Assembly: GCA_029339195.1 (NCBI GenBank)
Contig: JAPTJF010000254.1
Location: forward strand, 24,187 to 88,186
Length of the DNA: 64,000 bases
Direction of reading: 5' to 3'
From: Micractinium sp. NFX-FRZ
Lineage: Eukaryota > Chlorophyta > Trebouxiophyceae > Chlorellales > Chlorellaceae
Shown here: positions 34,301 through 45,600 of the stretch, piece by piece
How positions within the stretch are numbered: position 1 is the first letter of the stretch
Layout: each line of letters starts with the position of its first letter
Notes under the pieces: generated by a model
Seen by the model: only the letters and a program-made list of their open reading frames with translations
The model's database searches: none
Told to the model about the DNA's origin: nothing
Made by a program: the position numbers and the translations under genes

Positions 34301-34446
34301 AGCGGCAGCAGCAGGGCGGGGGCGCCCATTGCTGCCAGCGGCGCGGCATTGCCTTCGTGGCGCGCCGCGTCTGCCAGCGCCCAGGCAAACGCGCTTCTGT
34401 CACGCTCAAACCGGGCAAGCACGGCGGCCAGCTGCTTGGCCGCCAT
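31301..34446 (-). CDS. PF16: Axonemal central-apparatus armadillo-repeat protein, PF16/SPAG6 orthologue, with acidic C-terminal tail
   Basis: Five exons, 5' to 3': 34446-34183, 34051-33835, 33568-33199, 32957-32276, 32029-31301; 753 residues, phases exact. Residues 1-about 525 follow PF16/SPAG6 along their full length: start MAAKQLAAVLARFERDR, repeats such as AFALGRLAGHS, AASALGDICGHSAELAGQAV, LKRQLLCALMNMAKH, AAAAWALGRLGGHSPALA, and the family's end ACLHLFPE-ELLRHYSAAYAAKLL. The canonical protein is about 510 residues and stabilises the C1 central-pair microtubule of motile flagella. The remaining about 226 residues are a Glu/Ala/Pro-rich, disordered tail without known counterpart. Neighbours are unrelated to flagella. 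Orthology is strongly supported by collinearity; whether this alga makes a flagellum cannot be told from the window. Confidence 0.92.
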
Positions 34447-35652
34447 TGTTGCGGGACCCACGGCTTGAAGTCAATTGTAGTGAAAGCAATTGTAAATGTC
34501 GCAAATACAAGAGATGTTGCCCGGTAGGGCAAGTCAACGGAGCTGCTGCGCCCTGCTGCGTGCTGTGGGACAACCGCGCCTTTTGAAACGACGGGACGCA
34601 TTTTAGGCACGCAGGGGGTGTGGGATCAATCTGTGTGGCGCTTGCAAGTCTCACAGCAGCGGCACTACGGCACGGTGGCACCCGGGCGGCGTCGCACTGT
34701 GGGCAGCCGCTGCTGCCTCCAGCGTACGGTCGCGCCAACCATGCTCTATAGCCACTGCACACCAGTTCTCATCTGGAAGGTGGGTACATGTTCACTTCAA
34801 ATTCAATGGCATGACAGTTGGTGCGCGTGCCTGGCACCTGCGCAAGACGTTCCTGCCCCTCGGACGTTGACGAACCCAGTCAAATCCCCTCTCATGCCAC
34901 ATCCGGCGGCGTGGACATTGAATGTAACTCAACTAACTAACTTCATGCATCCGTTGGCAGCATGGCTTGGTTGGCTGCATCATAGCTGCAGGTATCAGCT
35001 GGCTGTGTGCGAGAGCCAGCTGCAAAGCAGAGGTCCATTGCAGCCCTGCATCCCCACCGCCAGCAGAATGGGTGGGTTGAGGGATCAGGGTTCAGCCTGT
35101 GACCTGCTAGTGACTCATCGGATGCAGCATGGATGCGGCCCATAAATCAAGCCTTCGAGGGAAACTCTCCGAGTCGTCGATTGGTCACTCGGAGCCGGTG
35201 GCGGCGGTCGGGCAGAAGCGCTGCCCCCTCTGCGCCCACCATGTCGCGCGCCGCTGCCAGCCAACTGCCAACCAATCAAATCCTGCGCTGTCTGCATCAG
35301 TTCCTAAATCAATGCCCGTGAGCGGTGAGGGCGGGGATCACACGGTGAGCGTAGTAGGGCGGCCAGGCTTACCTTGCTGCTTCCCCGCAGCGCCGCCGGC
35401 CAGCTGCCCCTTCGCCGCAGCTTCCACCCGCCCACCAACACGGCGACTGGAGAAGCGTCACAAAAGGGGGCTCCATCCGCCTCTTTGGCCATTCTACCAA
35501 TCCACACAGCCGCTCTGCAAGCCACAACACCCGCTCCGCTCCTCTTCCCAAACGCCACCACCGACCGGTCGAAGCGACTGCTCGTGCAGCCGGCCTTTAT
35601 TTGAAACTTGAACTTGAACCCTTGCCATCTTCTCTCGCACACGCTCCGCCCC
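34447..35652. other. Intergenic region with promoter-proximal duplicated block
   Basis: No supported gene. The open frame at 34618-35145 shows no coding signature. From about 34970 onward the sequence is recognisably similar to the region before the GH19 gene, weakly at first, then strongly at 35343-35481. Confidence 0.5.
35343..35481 (+). promoter_or_regulatory. 139-bp duplicated upstream block, copy A (LPMO gene)
   Basis: Aligns without gaps to 39069-39207, with about 12 mismatches by eye. It ends 171 bases before the LPMO start codon. A CCAAT motif (CTACCAATCC) follows shortly after. Inside are a donor-like GGTGAGCG and an acceptor-like TTCCCCGCAG, so part of it could be a tiny 5' UTR intron. 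Alternatively it is a dispersed repeat. Confidence 0.7.
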
Positions 35653-38049
35653 ATGCGCTCCGGAAAGCTCGCCCTGCTGGTGGCAGCGGCGGCGCTGTGT
35701 GCCTGCCTGCCGCTGGCCGCCGCTCACGGCTTCATCTCCAACCCTCAAGCGCGCAACGTCGTCAACTGGCACGGCAACGTCCGTGGCCTGAACGGCGGCG
35801 GTGAGTGGCTTGACAGGATGCAGCACAGCGCGGCCGCTGCTGTACCGGCCAGGGGTGCCTGCCCCGCCTGCAGGCATGGCGCCACCCCTGCCGGCCTGTC
35901 CTGGACATGCACCCATGCTCATCCAGCCACACGCTCCACCGCTTCCTTCCTGCTTCCCCGCAGGGCCTGGCACCCTGGGCAACGGGGTTGCCTGGCCAGG
36001 CAGGTCTGCCCAGCCGGGCATCTGTGGTGACGCCCCAGGCACCGCCTTGCATGAGGTGGGGGGTGCGTATTACGGCACCGGCAAGGTGACGGGCACCTAC
36101 ACCGAGGGGCAGGTCATCAACATCGAGCTCCTCATCACTGCGCACCACCGCGGGCGCTGGGGCTTCCGCATCTGCCGCATCCCAGGTGGGTGCTGGGTGG
36201 GCTGGGTGCTGGATGGCAGGGCATGCAGGGCAGCGCAGCACAGCGCAGCATGGCGCAGCGTGGGCGATGAACCCGAGGCAACGTGCCTGCCTGTTGCCGC
36301 CTGCATGGCGTGTTACCGCCTGCACGGCGCACCCCCTGTCGTTCACCCCAGCCCCATTGCACCTCACCCCCAGCCTGCCCCCTGCTTCCGCCGCTGCAGC
36401 GGGCCAGAGCGAGAAGGCTGCGCTGACGAATGCGTGCTTTGAGCAGGGCGTGCTGACCCAGGCCGGAAGCAGCCCTCAGCGCCCCGGAGACCGGTGGTAC
36501 TACAACCCGTACCTGGCCGGTGACGCCGGCCCTCCGGAAGGCATCAAGTACACCCTTCCCTACCAGCTGCCTCGGGTGGGTGGGTGGGTGGGTGGGTGGC
36601 TCAGATGGGCAGTGGAGGGATGTTGCCCACCATTGGGCAGGGCGAGCTGCTCTCGCCGCCCGCATCTGCGCCCCTGCTGACCGTGTCTCCTCCCACCCCA
36701 CGCCACCCCACTCGAAGCAGGGCCTGACCTGCGACGGCAGTACCGCCACCTGCGTGCTCCAATGGTACTACATTACTGGCAACTCGTGCGACCCTCCCAA
36801 CACGCCCAACCCCTGGAGCCAGCCCCAGCTGGGAGTGTGCGGCGCCAACGGCGGCTACCCCGAGGAGGTGATTGAGGCTGGAGGGGTGGCACACAGCCGC
36901 TGCACAGTCACATGCGCTTGGGGCAAGGCCAACCAGTGGTGGCTGGCATGCACAGCACTGCTCCCGGGGCCCACAGCACAGCGGGCGGTCCTCTTAAGGA
37001 AGCTGGCCCATGCATGTGGTGCCCTCATCCCCCACTCCCAGCCTCACCCACCCACCACCCCATCACCGCTACCCGCCCGCCCCGCAGTTCTGGAACTGTG
37101 CCGACATCCGCATCTGCCCCGCCGGCGGCTGCCCCGCTGGCACCACCCCCACCCCCAACCCCACACCAGTGCCCAGCCCCCCCGTCGTGCCCGCCCCCGT
37201 GCCCAGCCCTCCCATCGTCGCCCCCGGCGGCGGCAGCACCCCCGCCACCTTCTGCAAGTCCCCCGGCCTGTTTGCCAACACCAACGACGCCTGCCGCACC
37301 TACTTCCACTGCTCCGGCGCGGGGGCGGGTGCTGGCCCGCTGGCATGCGGCGCCGGCCTGCTGTTCAACGACGTGAGTGGTGCAGTGCTCAGGCATCCAT
37401 TGCTGTACCACACCTGTCCCGCACACCTCTGGCTGGCTGCCTCATGCACCGAGCCTTCATTGCCGCTGATGCTGCCGATGGTGCTGCCGCTGCCGCTCCT
37501 GCCGCCGCTGACCCCACATGTTGCCCCGCCCCTCCCATGCCGCAGGCTGCCAAGGCCTGCGACTGGCCCGCCAACGTCAAGTGCGGCGGCACCGCCCCCG
37601 CTCCCGTGCCCTCCCCTTCCCCCCCGGTGGCACGGCCCCCCCCGCCCGCCAAGGCCACCGTCACCACCCCGGCCACCTTCTGCGCCACCAGGCCCGCCGG
37701 ATTCTACGCCGACACCGCCTCTGGCTGCACAAAGTACTTCCAGTGCGCCGGGGGAGCCAGCGGGTGGTCGCACAGCTGCCCCGCGGGCCTGCTGTTCAAC
37801 AACGTGAGTGCCCACCAGTAGCAGCAGCAGATGCCGTGGGGTGGGGTGTGCGCTGGCCAGCCCGCTGCCTGATGCCGTGCATGCTGTGGTGTGTGCTCAT
37901 GCCCAGTACGGGCCCTCTGTCAGTTGCTGCTGAGCTGTGTGCTCACCACCCCTGGCTGCTGGCCCCTCCTGATGCAGGCTGGCAAGTACTGCGACTGGCC
38001 TGCCAACGTGCGCTGCGGCGCGCGCAGGCTGAGCCGCCGCATGGGCTGA
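35653..38049 (+). CDS. Secreted AA15-type lytic polysaccharide monooxygenase with two CBM14 chitin-binding domains
   Basis: Seven exons: 35653-35800, 35964-36185, 36400-36575, 36721-36867, 37088-37372, 37546-37803, 37978-38049; 435 residues, phases exact. A signal peptide ends at LPLAAA, so the mature protein starts with His25 (HGFISNPQARN), as a copper histidine brace requires. The second brace His is expected in ITAHHRGRWGFRIC (His111), aligned to the AA15 pattern 'TaNHxGxFxFrlC'. The catalytic domain ends near FWNCADIRI. A Pro/Thr/Ser linker and two peritrophin-A-type CBM14 modules follow, each ending CDWPANVxC (TFCKSPGLFA...[10 protein letters not shown] and TFCATRPAGFYA...YCDWPANVRC). 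Expected role: Cu-dependent oxidative cleavage of chitin or cellulose-like glycan outside the cell. The donor at 36868 (GTGATT) is weak. TGTAA at 38513-38517. Confidence 0.88.
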
Positions 38050-38540
38050 GCGGCCCCGCCACGGCACCACCGTCTGTTGAATGGAGGCCACCTGCTGGCC
38101 TGGAAGCCTTGGCTCAGCTGCCCTGCAGCCTGACACCCGCCAGCAGTACCAAGCACCAGCACAGCACCAGCACCAGCACCAGCACAACATCTGTAGCATC
38201 CCCACCGCATTTGAAATTCAAAACTGAAAGTGCCCCCTGCTCATCATGATGCCCCTTCCGCAGCATCCCTTCACACCACTTCTTTCAGTGTCTCCCCTGG
38301 CATTGTTCGTGCCCCAGCACGCAACTGCGAGACGTTGCCCCTGCTTTGCTCGAATTCTGCACCCTGCTCCCAGTTCTGTCTCGCCGGAAGGGTGTGCTGC
38401 CACACCTTGAGCGCATACCAGTGTAGTAGCTCCGCTGTCTGCTCGTCTACATTCCACCTAGCTCTGGCCTCATTCAAATTGCAGCATCGAAGGACACCCT
38501 CCAACCAACATGTAACAGACACATATGCTCCCCTTACAAC

Positions 38541-38597
38541 ACAGCACAGCGCTAGCACAGCACAGCACAGCACAGCACAGCACAGCACAGCACAGCA
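38541..38597. repeat. AGCAC pentanucleotide array
   Basis: About ten near-perfect tandem units of AGCAC with one interruption (GCGCT). Related GTGCT runs occur elsewhere in the window, for example near 41366-41390. Confidence 0.9.
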
Positions 38598-39068
38598 CCA
38601 GTGCACCACCACACCCAAGCACACCACAGCGTGTGCACAGCACCGCAGCAGCTTGCTTCGAGCAATGCCACTCTCTGGAAGGGCAGGCCGCACTTATTCG
38701 CAGGTGCAGAGGGTGCTGCCTGCCATAGATGTTCAAATGAGGCTGCATGTGTCGGTTGTCAACATTGGCAGTGCCTGTGTGCAGGAGGCAATTGCAAGGC
38801 AGAGACCTGTTGGCAGCCTGCATCCCAATTCCGTGCAGTTTGAGGGAGCAGGTTTTGGCCTATGAGTTGCCTGTTAGCAGTAAATAAAAACACGAATGGT
38901 GTCTCTTATCCTAACATACACCCACGTGCAGCGGGCGGGCACAAGCGCTGCCACCGCTGCGCTGTCATGCCACGTTTTTAGGGAGGCCGCTGCCATGCAA
39001 ACCATTCCTGATCTGCCTGCATCAACTCCCAATGCAATCCCGCGAGCCGCTCTGGCCCGAGATGCACC

Positions 39069-39207
39069 CGGTGAGCGTGGTAGGGCGGCCAGGCTTACCT
39101 GGCTGCTTCCCCGCAGCAGCGCCGGCCATCTGCCCCTTCGCCGCAGCTTCCTTCCGCCCATCAACACGGCGAGTAGAGAAGCGGCACAAAAGGGGCCTCC
39201 ATCCGCC
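39069..39207 (+). promoter_or_regulatory. 139-bp duplicated upstream block, copy B (GH19 gene)
   Basis: Gap-free match to 35343-35481. It ends 153 bases before the GH19 start codon, nearly the same distance as copy A. A CCAAT motif (GTCCAATCC) and a TTTAAAA stretch follow before the ATG. Confidence 0.7.
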
Positions 39208-39360
39208 ACTTTCTGCATTCCGTCCAATCCAGAGCTTCGCTAAGGGCCCTGTCCTCGCATCGCTGCGCCCGCCTTTAAAAGTGTCCTCCGCCGGATCGGC
39301 ACGACCGTTCCTGCCTTCCACCCGCACTTCGCCTTCCCGAAACACAGCGCTTCGTGAAGC

Positions 39361-41943
39361 ATGCGGCGATCAGTGGCCTGGCTGGCCGTGCTGGCCGCCT
39401 GCCTGGCTGCCGCCACCTGCGCCGCCGCCGCCCGCCTGGCGGCTGGGAAGCCCGTGCCCAAGTGCCCCATCGTGTTTGCTCCGATGGGAGACAAAACCCT
39501 CCCGATGCCCTCCTGCTCGCGCCCCGCCAACGTGCCCTCTCGCCGCCCTGGCATCGCCGCGGCCGCTGCCGCCGGGGTGTCAAGTGCCTATCCCTGCAGC
39601 GTCGGCGACGCCGCCTGCTACTGCCGCTGGCGCAACGCTGCCGGCTACTGGGCGGACAACGATTCCACCGTCCGCTGCTCCCGCTTCTACTGGTGAGGGC
39701 AGGGCAAGGCGGGGTGCACACCGGTGGGCCGTATGCTGCATTGTTGGTGATGTGGCAGCTGTGGCAGCGCTGGTGCCGGCACAGAAGCACCGCTGAACCC
39801 GTCCCCCGCTCTGCCCTCCCCCCGCGCCGCAGGTGCGTTGGCCCTAGCCAGGGCGCCTACATGAGCTGCAACGCCCCCCTGATGTGGAACCAGCGCGCCA
39901 ATGCCTGCGACTGGCCCGCCAACACCGTGTGCCCCACCAACGAAGGCCCCGCACCCAGGGCCAGCCCACCGCCCCCGACCCGCACCCCCTCCCCCTCCCC
40001 TTCCCCGCCCCCGGTCAGCCGCCCCTCGCCCTCCCCTCCCTCGCCCGTCCGTGTCCCCTCCCCCTCCCCTCCCCCGCCCGTCCGCGTCCCTTCTCCCTCT
40101 CCTCCTCCGCCCGTCCGCTTCCCTTCTCCCTCTCCTCCTCCGCCCAGCGGCGGCTCTGGCGGCGGCAGCACCCCCGCCACCTTCTGCAAGGCTGCCGGCA
40201 CCTTTGCCAACCCCAACGACGCCTGCCGCACCTACTTCCAGTGCACCGGCCCCGCCGCCGGCTTTGGCCCCTCGCCCTGCGGAACCGGCCTGCTCTTCAA
40301 TGACGTGAGTGCTGGCTCCCCGCCTTGTTGACCATGAGGCAAGCTGCCCTTTGTCTACCAGGCTGAGGCTGCAATCCAGCCCGCCCGCGATCCTGACAGC
40401 CGCCCCCAGCCATGCCCCTGAGCCCCACCCCTGAGTCCCACCCCGCCCCTCCCATGCCGCAGGCTGCCAAGGCATGCGACTGGCCCGCCAACGTCAAGTG
40501 CGGCGGCACCGGCCCTGGCCCCTTGCCCTCCTCCCCCCCGCCGCCGGCAGCCTCCCTGCCACGCGCCTCGCCTCCCCCGCCCGCAGCCACCCTGCCACGT
40601 GGCAGCATCGACCGCTACATCAGCCGCGCCAAGTGGGCGGAGCTCTTCCCCCTCTACACCAACCCCAACGTGGGCTGCAACGGCGACGAGCTCTTCACTT
40701 ATGACGCCTTCCTGCAGGGTGAGCGGGTGGGCTGCTGGCGGGTGCACAGTGTGTGGGGAGGGACAGGTGGGGGTGGTGGCACTGGTGATAGCTGGGGAGG
40801 TGGGCGCATTTGAGCTGTGCCAGTTGTGCAATTTGTGTGCACCCTATGCTTGATCGCGGAGATACCTGACTGTGCACAGCGGTGGGGCACAGCGGTGTGC
40901 CTGCCCACCTGCCACGTAGTCTCACAGCCCACGCTGAACGCTGCACACGCGTCTCACACGCCGCCACCCCACGTGCCTGCTGCCCTCCCTCCTCACCCTC
41001 ACACCCACCCAACCCCACGTGCCTGCTGCCCTCCCTCCTCACCCTCCCACCCACCCACACTGCAGCCGCCGCGCTGTACCCCGCCTTTGCCAACTCCGGC
41101 AACGACGCCCTGGACAGGCGTGAGCTAGCCGCCTTCCTGGCCCAGGTCAGCCAGGAGACGACCGGGTCCGGCCAGTTTGACCCCGCCCCCACGGGCGGCC
41201 TGTGCTGGAAGGAGGAGCTGTGCGGGGTGCGGAGGGACTGCTGGGAGAGGAACTACTGCAGGACCCAAGCCGACTTCCCCTGCGACCCCAACAACATGGA
41301 GAAGAGCTACCACGGCCGCGGCGCCATGCAGCTGTCCTGGAACTACAAGTGAGCCCGGGCAGCGCTGTGCTGTGCTGTGCTGTGCTGTGCCACGGTATGC
41401 TGTGCTGCGCTGTGCCGCGCTGTGCTGCGCTGTGTGGTGGGGTGGGATGTCTGTGCGGGTGCTCGCAGCTGCCTCGCTGGCGGCTTGCCCCCCAGCTCTT
41501 GCCAGACAGCCATCAGACCGCTCATCCCCCGTTTGCTGCCGCTGCCCCTTTCGTGCCTTGCTTGCAGCTACGGCAAGGCCGGCCGCGCCCTGGGCATCGA
41601 CCTGCTGGCCCGGCCAGAGGCCGTGGTCCAAGACCCCGTGCTGGCCTTCCGCACCGCCCTGTGGTTCTGGACGACCCCCCAGGCCCCCAAGCCCTCCTGC
41701 AGCGACGTCATGCAGGGGCGGTGGCAGCCCAGCGCCACCGACGTGGCGGACGGCCGCCTGCCCGGCTTCGGCATGACCATCAACATCATCAACGGCGGCT
41801 GGGAGTGTGGGGACAGCAGCGACAACGACGGCGTCCCTGCAAAGGTGGCTGGACGCATCGCCTACTTCAGGCGGTACGCCCAGCTGCTGGGCACCACCAC
41901 CGGCGACAACCTCCAGTGCCGCACCATGCGCAAGTACGCCTGA
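39361..41943 (+). CDS. Secreted GH19 chitinase with CBM14 chitin-binding domains
   Basis: Five exons: 39361-39692, 39833-40304, 40463-40718, 41066-41348, 41568-41943; 572 residues, phases exact. A signal peptide ([18 protein letters not shown]) is followed by a first Cys-rich module ending [10 protein letters not shown], a long (S/P)-rich linker of repeated [10 protein letters not shown] units, a second CBM14 ending [10 protein letters not shown], another Pro linker, and the GH19 domain from about residue 320. [11 protein letters not shown] holds the expected general-acid Glu (E384); WKEE carries candidate second acidic residues; [16 protein letters not shown] and [12 protein letters not shown] are GH19 signatures. 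The family's 'HETTG' His is Gln here, which also occurs in some class IV enzymes. Expected to hydrolyse beta-1,4-GlcNAc bonds outside the cell. The gene stands in tandem with the LPMO gene. TGTAA at 42262-42266. Confidence 0.92.
40967..41058. repeat. 46-bp tandem duplication in GH19 intron 3
   Basis: Two close copies of a pyrimidine-rich unit starting CCCCACGTGCCTGCTGCCCT, just before the acceptor at 41065. The copy enlarges the polypyrimidine region. Confidence 0.85.
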
Positions 41944-42622
41944 GAAGCACAGTGTCGGGGTCTGCCTCTTCGCGGGCCTGGCCGCCTGCTTGCCTGTGCA
42001 TTCCCATTCTCTCCATTCCCCCCCCCGAAATTGTCCACTCCCACACTCCACGTGCCAGCACTGCCCCTCTGGGCCTCCACACAGCAATCCTCTGATTCCT
42101 TCTGATTGGTTAATATGCCTTGCAAGCCTGCCTTTCTTCCTTATGCCTGCCCTGTGTCACATCTTCCTGCCTTCTTCTTTTACTGCTTTCGTTGATTCCC
42201 TGCTTGATGCCGAACCCAGCCCCCGGGCCTGGCTGCCTGTTTAATACCTGCCCAGCGACGTTGTAACCACGAAGCTGGAATGCAAAAGCGTGGGCATCTC
42301 CAGTGGGGGCAGGTGGAACATGTGGGGTGTGCAGATCACACACACGGAATGCTGGGGAACGAGGAAGGCCCCAACAGGCAACTTGGTCCCAGCGCACTGG
42401 CGGAGGCACGCCTGGAGGTACTGCGCAGGCAGCATGCAGCGGCCGGTGCCTTGGACACACCACATCCTTGACTGCTTACCTGACCCGATTTTCTAAGTCA
42501 GACACATGTGAGGTACCGGCATGCGGCCTAGCCTGGCCTTCCAGGCCCACCCCGCTCGGCTGGCGGCAGCGTGGGCGGCGCAGGCGCCAGCTCAGCCATG
42601 CATTGCAAGGTGTGGCGTTTGT
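41944..42622. other. 3' UTR of GH19 gene and promoter of the M16 protease
   Basis: TGTAA at 42262-42266. No gene supported. An open frame in phase with the next gene extends up to 42521. Confidence 0.5.
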
Positions 42623-45600
42623 ATGGCGGAGCGATCGCAACCCGCTGCAGTCCGATCCAAGTTCAGGATGGTACAGGCGGAGCCTCTCACGCTCAAGTCG
42701 CCCAATGACTCCAAGCTCTACCGCCTGGTGACGCTAGACAACGGGCTGCAGGCGCTGCTGGTGCATGATCCGGAGATTGGGCAGCAGCAGGAGACGACAA
42801 CGGCCGACGGGCACGGCGCCGCGGAGCCAAGCGACGAGGATGTCGAGAGCCTGCTGAGCGGGGATGAGGGCGATGGGTCGGGGAGCGAGGTGAGGCGGTC
42901 AAGCATGCTTACGGGAGATATCAGTGCGCGGCGTAGCGGGCGGTAGGCTCGCAGAAAGCCCCAGCGGCGGCAGCGGCGGCGGCAGGCGGGAGGCAGCAAG
43001 GCGGGGGGCCGTGCTGTTGTGTTGCCCGTGGCAGGGCAGCACACCAATGAGCCCAGCTGCCCGCTGCCCGCTGCTCCACCCCTGCGCAGGATGAGGAGGG
43101 CAGCGAAGAAGGCAGCGAGGAGGGGAGCGAAGAGGGGAGTGAGAAGGAGCACGAGCATGTGCACCGCCACTCAGGGCGGCACCCGCACCACGCTGGCGGT
43201 GCCGTCAAGAAGGCGGCGGCGGCGCTGTCGGTGGGGGTGGGCCACTTCACGGACCCATGGCACCTGCAGGTGAGGTGGGGCCTGGGTGCTGGGCATATGC
43301 AGGGGGGCGAGCGTGTGTAACTGCGGAGTGGTGCCCCAGGGCAGCCACTACACCTGCTTCTGCCTGGCAACCTCGGTCACCCGCCGTTTGCCTTCTAAGC
43401 GTCTGCAAGCTTCCACAAACCCCTGCCCAGGGCCGGAGCTCACTACCCGCAGCACAAAACCGCGCATGTGCATCTCCTGCCCGCGCCCCTCTGCTTTCCG
43501 TTCCGTGTCCTCCCCTCCCCTCTGGCACCCTGCACTCTGTTGCCCACCCCACCACCTGGCTTCTCCCCACCTGGCACACGCTCCACCCTTCACTTGCAGC
43601 ACATGCGGCGCATGCGGCAGCCCTGCTCGCGCCGCCTGCCTTCTTCACCCCCACCTCCTCACCCACCCGCCCCCTTCCACCTTGCTCTCCCCCTACTTTC
43701 TTGTGCAGTGGCCTGAGCCACTGCTCAGGGCACGCGCGGCTCGTGAGCAGCGCCGCTGCGCGCCCTCCTCGCCCCCACCTCCCTCGCCTACACCGCCCCC
43801 TCCACTCCTTCCAACACTCATTCTGCAGGGCCTGAGCCACTACCTGGAGCACATGCTGTTCATGGGGAGCGAGCGCTACCCGGACGAGAACGACTATGAC
43901 GCCTTCCTCACCGCACACGGGGGCGCCTCCAACGCCTGCACAGAGGAGGTGAGCCCCCGTGCAAGTGTTGGCGTGCCGTGTGCTGTGTGCAGAAAGAGGA
44001 GGTGCAAGCAGGAGGGCATGCAAGCGTGCCGCGTCCTTACACGGGCATGCCTGCAGGCAGGCACGGCACACAAGACGGAGAAGTGGCGTGGGCAGCGGCA
44101 CCGCCTGCCCGGCTGCCTGCCCAACGCCCCTCCACCCCAGCTTCCCTCCCCTTGCCCCTGGCCATGAACGCGCCACCACCTGTTGCCTTGGTTTACTGTC
44201 CGTCGCGCGCACTGCCTACACTGCCCCTTGTGCTGAGCACACACCCACGCCGTGGTCACCCAAGCCGTGGTCAGCACCGCCGCCGCCGTGTGCCCCCGCC
44301 CCCCCCTCCCCGGCAGGAGTGCACCACCTTTTACTTTGACGTGAAGCCCGATGCGCTGCGCCCCGCCCTGGACCGCTTCTCCCACTTCTTCATCTCGCCG
44401 CTCATCAAGGCCGACGCCCTGGAGCGGGAGGTGCAGGCGGTGGACAACGAGTTTGCGGGGGTGCTGCAGGTGGGGGGCGGGGGGGTGGGTGGGGGGGAAG
44501 GAGTGGAGCAGACAGGGTGCTGCAGATTCGGGGGCCGGGGGTGTGGAGCAGTCAGATCAGGGAGGGCAAGCATCAGTGTGGTGAGGTCTCGGCCAGATCA
44601 GGGTTGCAGATGGGGAGGCGGGGGGGAGGAGCAGTCAGGGTGCTGCAGGTGGGGCGGGGTGGTGGTGGGGGAGCCATCGGGGTGCTGCAGGTGGGGAAGG
44701 GCGGGGGGGAGGGGAGCAGGCAGGTCAGGGAGGGCAGGAGTCAATGTGTCGAGGTGGGCGGAATACGAGGATGGAGGTGCAGGCAGCAGTGGACGGGGGG
44801 CCCGCGGGGTAGTTGCAGGTGCGCACCTGACGCAAAAGCAAGTGCAATGCAGTGCACGACTGGTTTGTCTAGTTTGGCTGGTTGGCTTGTTGGGATGCGG
44901 AGGTGTGGGCAGTGGGCGGAGAGTTGGCGGGGGCGCTGCAGGGTACGAGGTGCGTGCGTGAAGTTTGGGGGGCCACTGGCTGGCTGCCTTGCCCACCGCA
45001 GCCCACGCTTCCGCACCTGCCACATGCTTGTGCACCGCCCTGTGCTGCACTTGCCTCTCCACCCCTGCTGTGCGGCCATCCTCTCCACCGTCCCGCCCTG
45101 TCCCCTGCCCGTGAATGCACACCCCGCTCCTCCCCTTCCTGCCCTGCGCCCCCCCCCCCCCGCAGTCCGACTCGTGCCGCGCGATGCAGCTGCGCTGCCA
45201 CACTGCGCGCGAGGGCCACCTGTTCCGCAAGTTTGGGTGGGGCAACCGCAAGAGCCTGGTGGAGCAGCCGGCGGCGGCGGGGATCGACGTGAGGGAGGAG
45301 CTGCTCAAGTACTACAGGTGGGGGGGTGGGTGGCTGAATGGGTGGGTGGAGGGTGGAGGGGGGAGGGGCGATTCTTTTGAGGGAACGGCGCGGTAGAAGG
45401 CGGGGGGTGATGTGGGTGAACAAGGGCCAGGTTGGGAGACGGTGCAACAGGTGAGGTGTGTGGTGGTGCGGGGCGGGAGGCCGGGCCATCAAACGGATTG
45501 GTTGGTGGGGACGGTGGGGCGCGAGGAAGGGGAGGGCAGGAGGCAGGGATGACGGGGCGGATGGGGGCTGCCGCTGCTGTTGCTGCTGCCGCAGTGGATC

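Larger units (their letters stand above)
38050..39360. other. Intergenic region between LPMO and GH19 genes
   Basis: No gene supported. Holds CAG/CAC-rich repeats near 38157-38190, an AGCAC pentanucleotide array at 38541-38597, the LPMO TGTAA at 38513-38517, and the second copy of the duplicated upstream block. Confidence 0.5.

Noticed and set aside
34618..35145. 175-residue + strand open frame between PF16 and the LPMO gene
   Set aside because: No domain, no splice-consistent neighbours, biased composition, and part of it lies in the duplicated upstream region.
38541..38597. Possible CRISPR-like or satellite array
   Set aside because: It is a plain pentanucleotide microsatellite without spacers, in eukaryotic sequence.
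38874..39227. Minus-strand frame in the duplicated block, similar in translation to one at 35304-35654
   Set aside because: The similarity follows directly from the 139-bp DNA duplication; differences are not concentrated at third positions as far as I can judge, and no start or flanking exons support a gene. It could still be a remnant of a repeat element.
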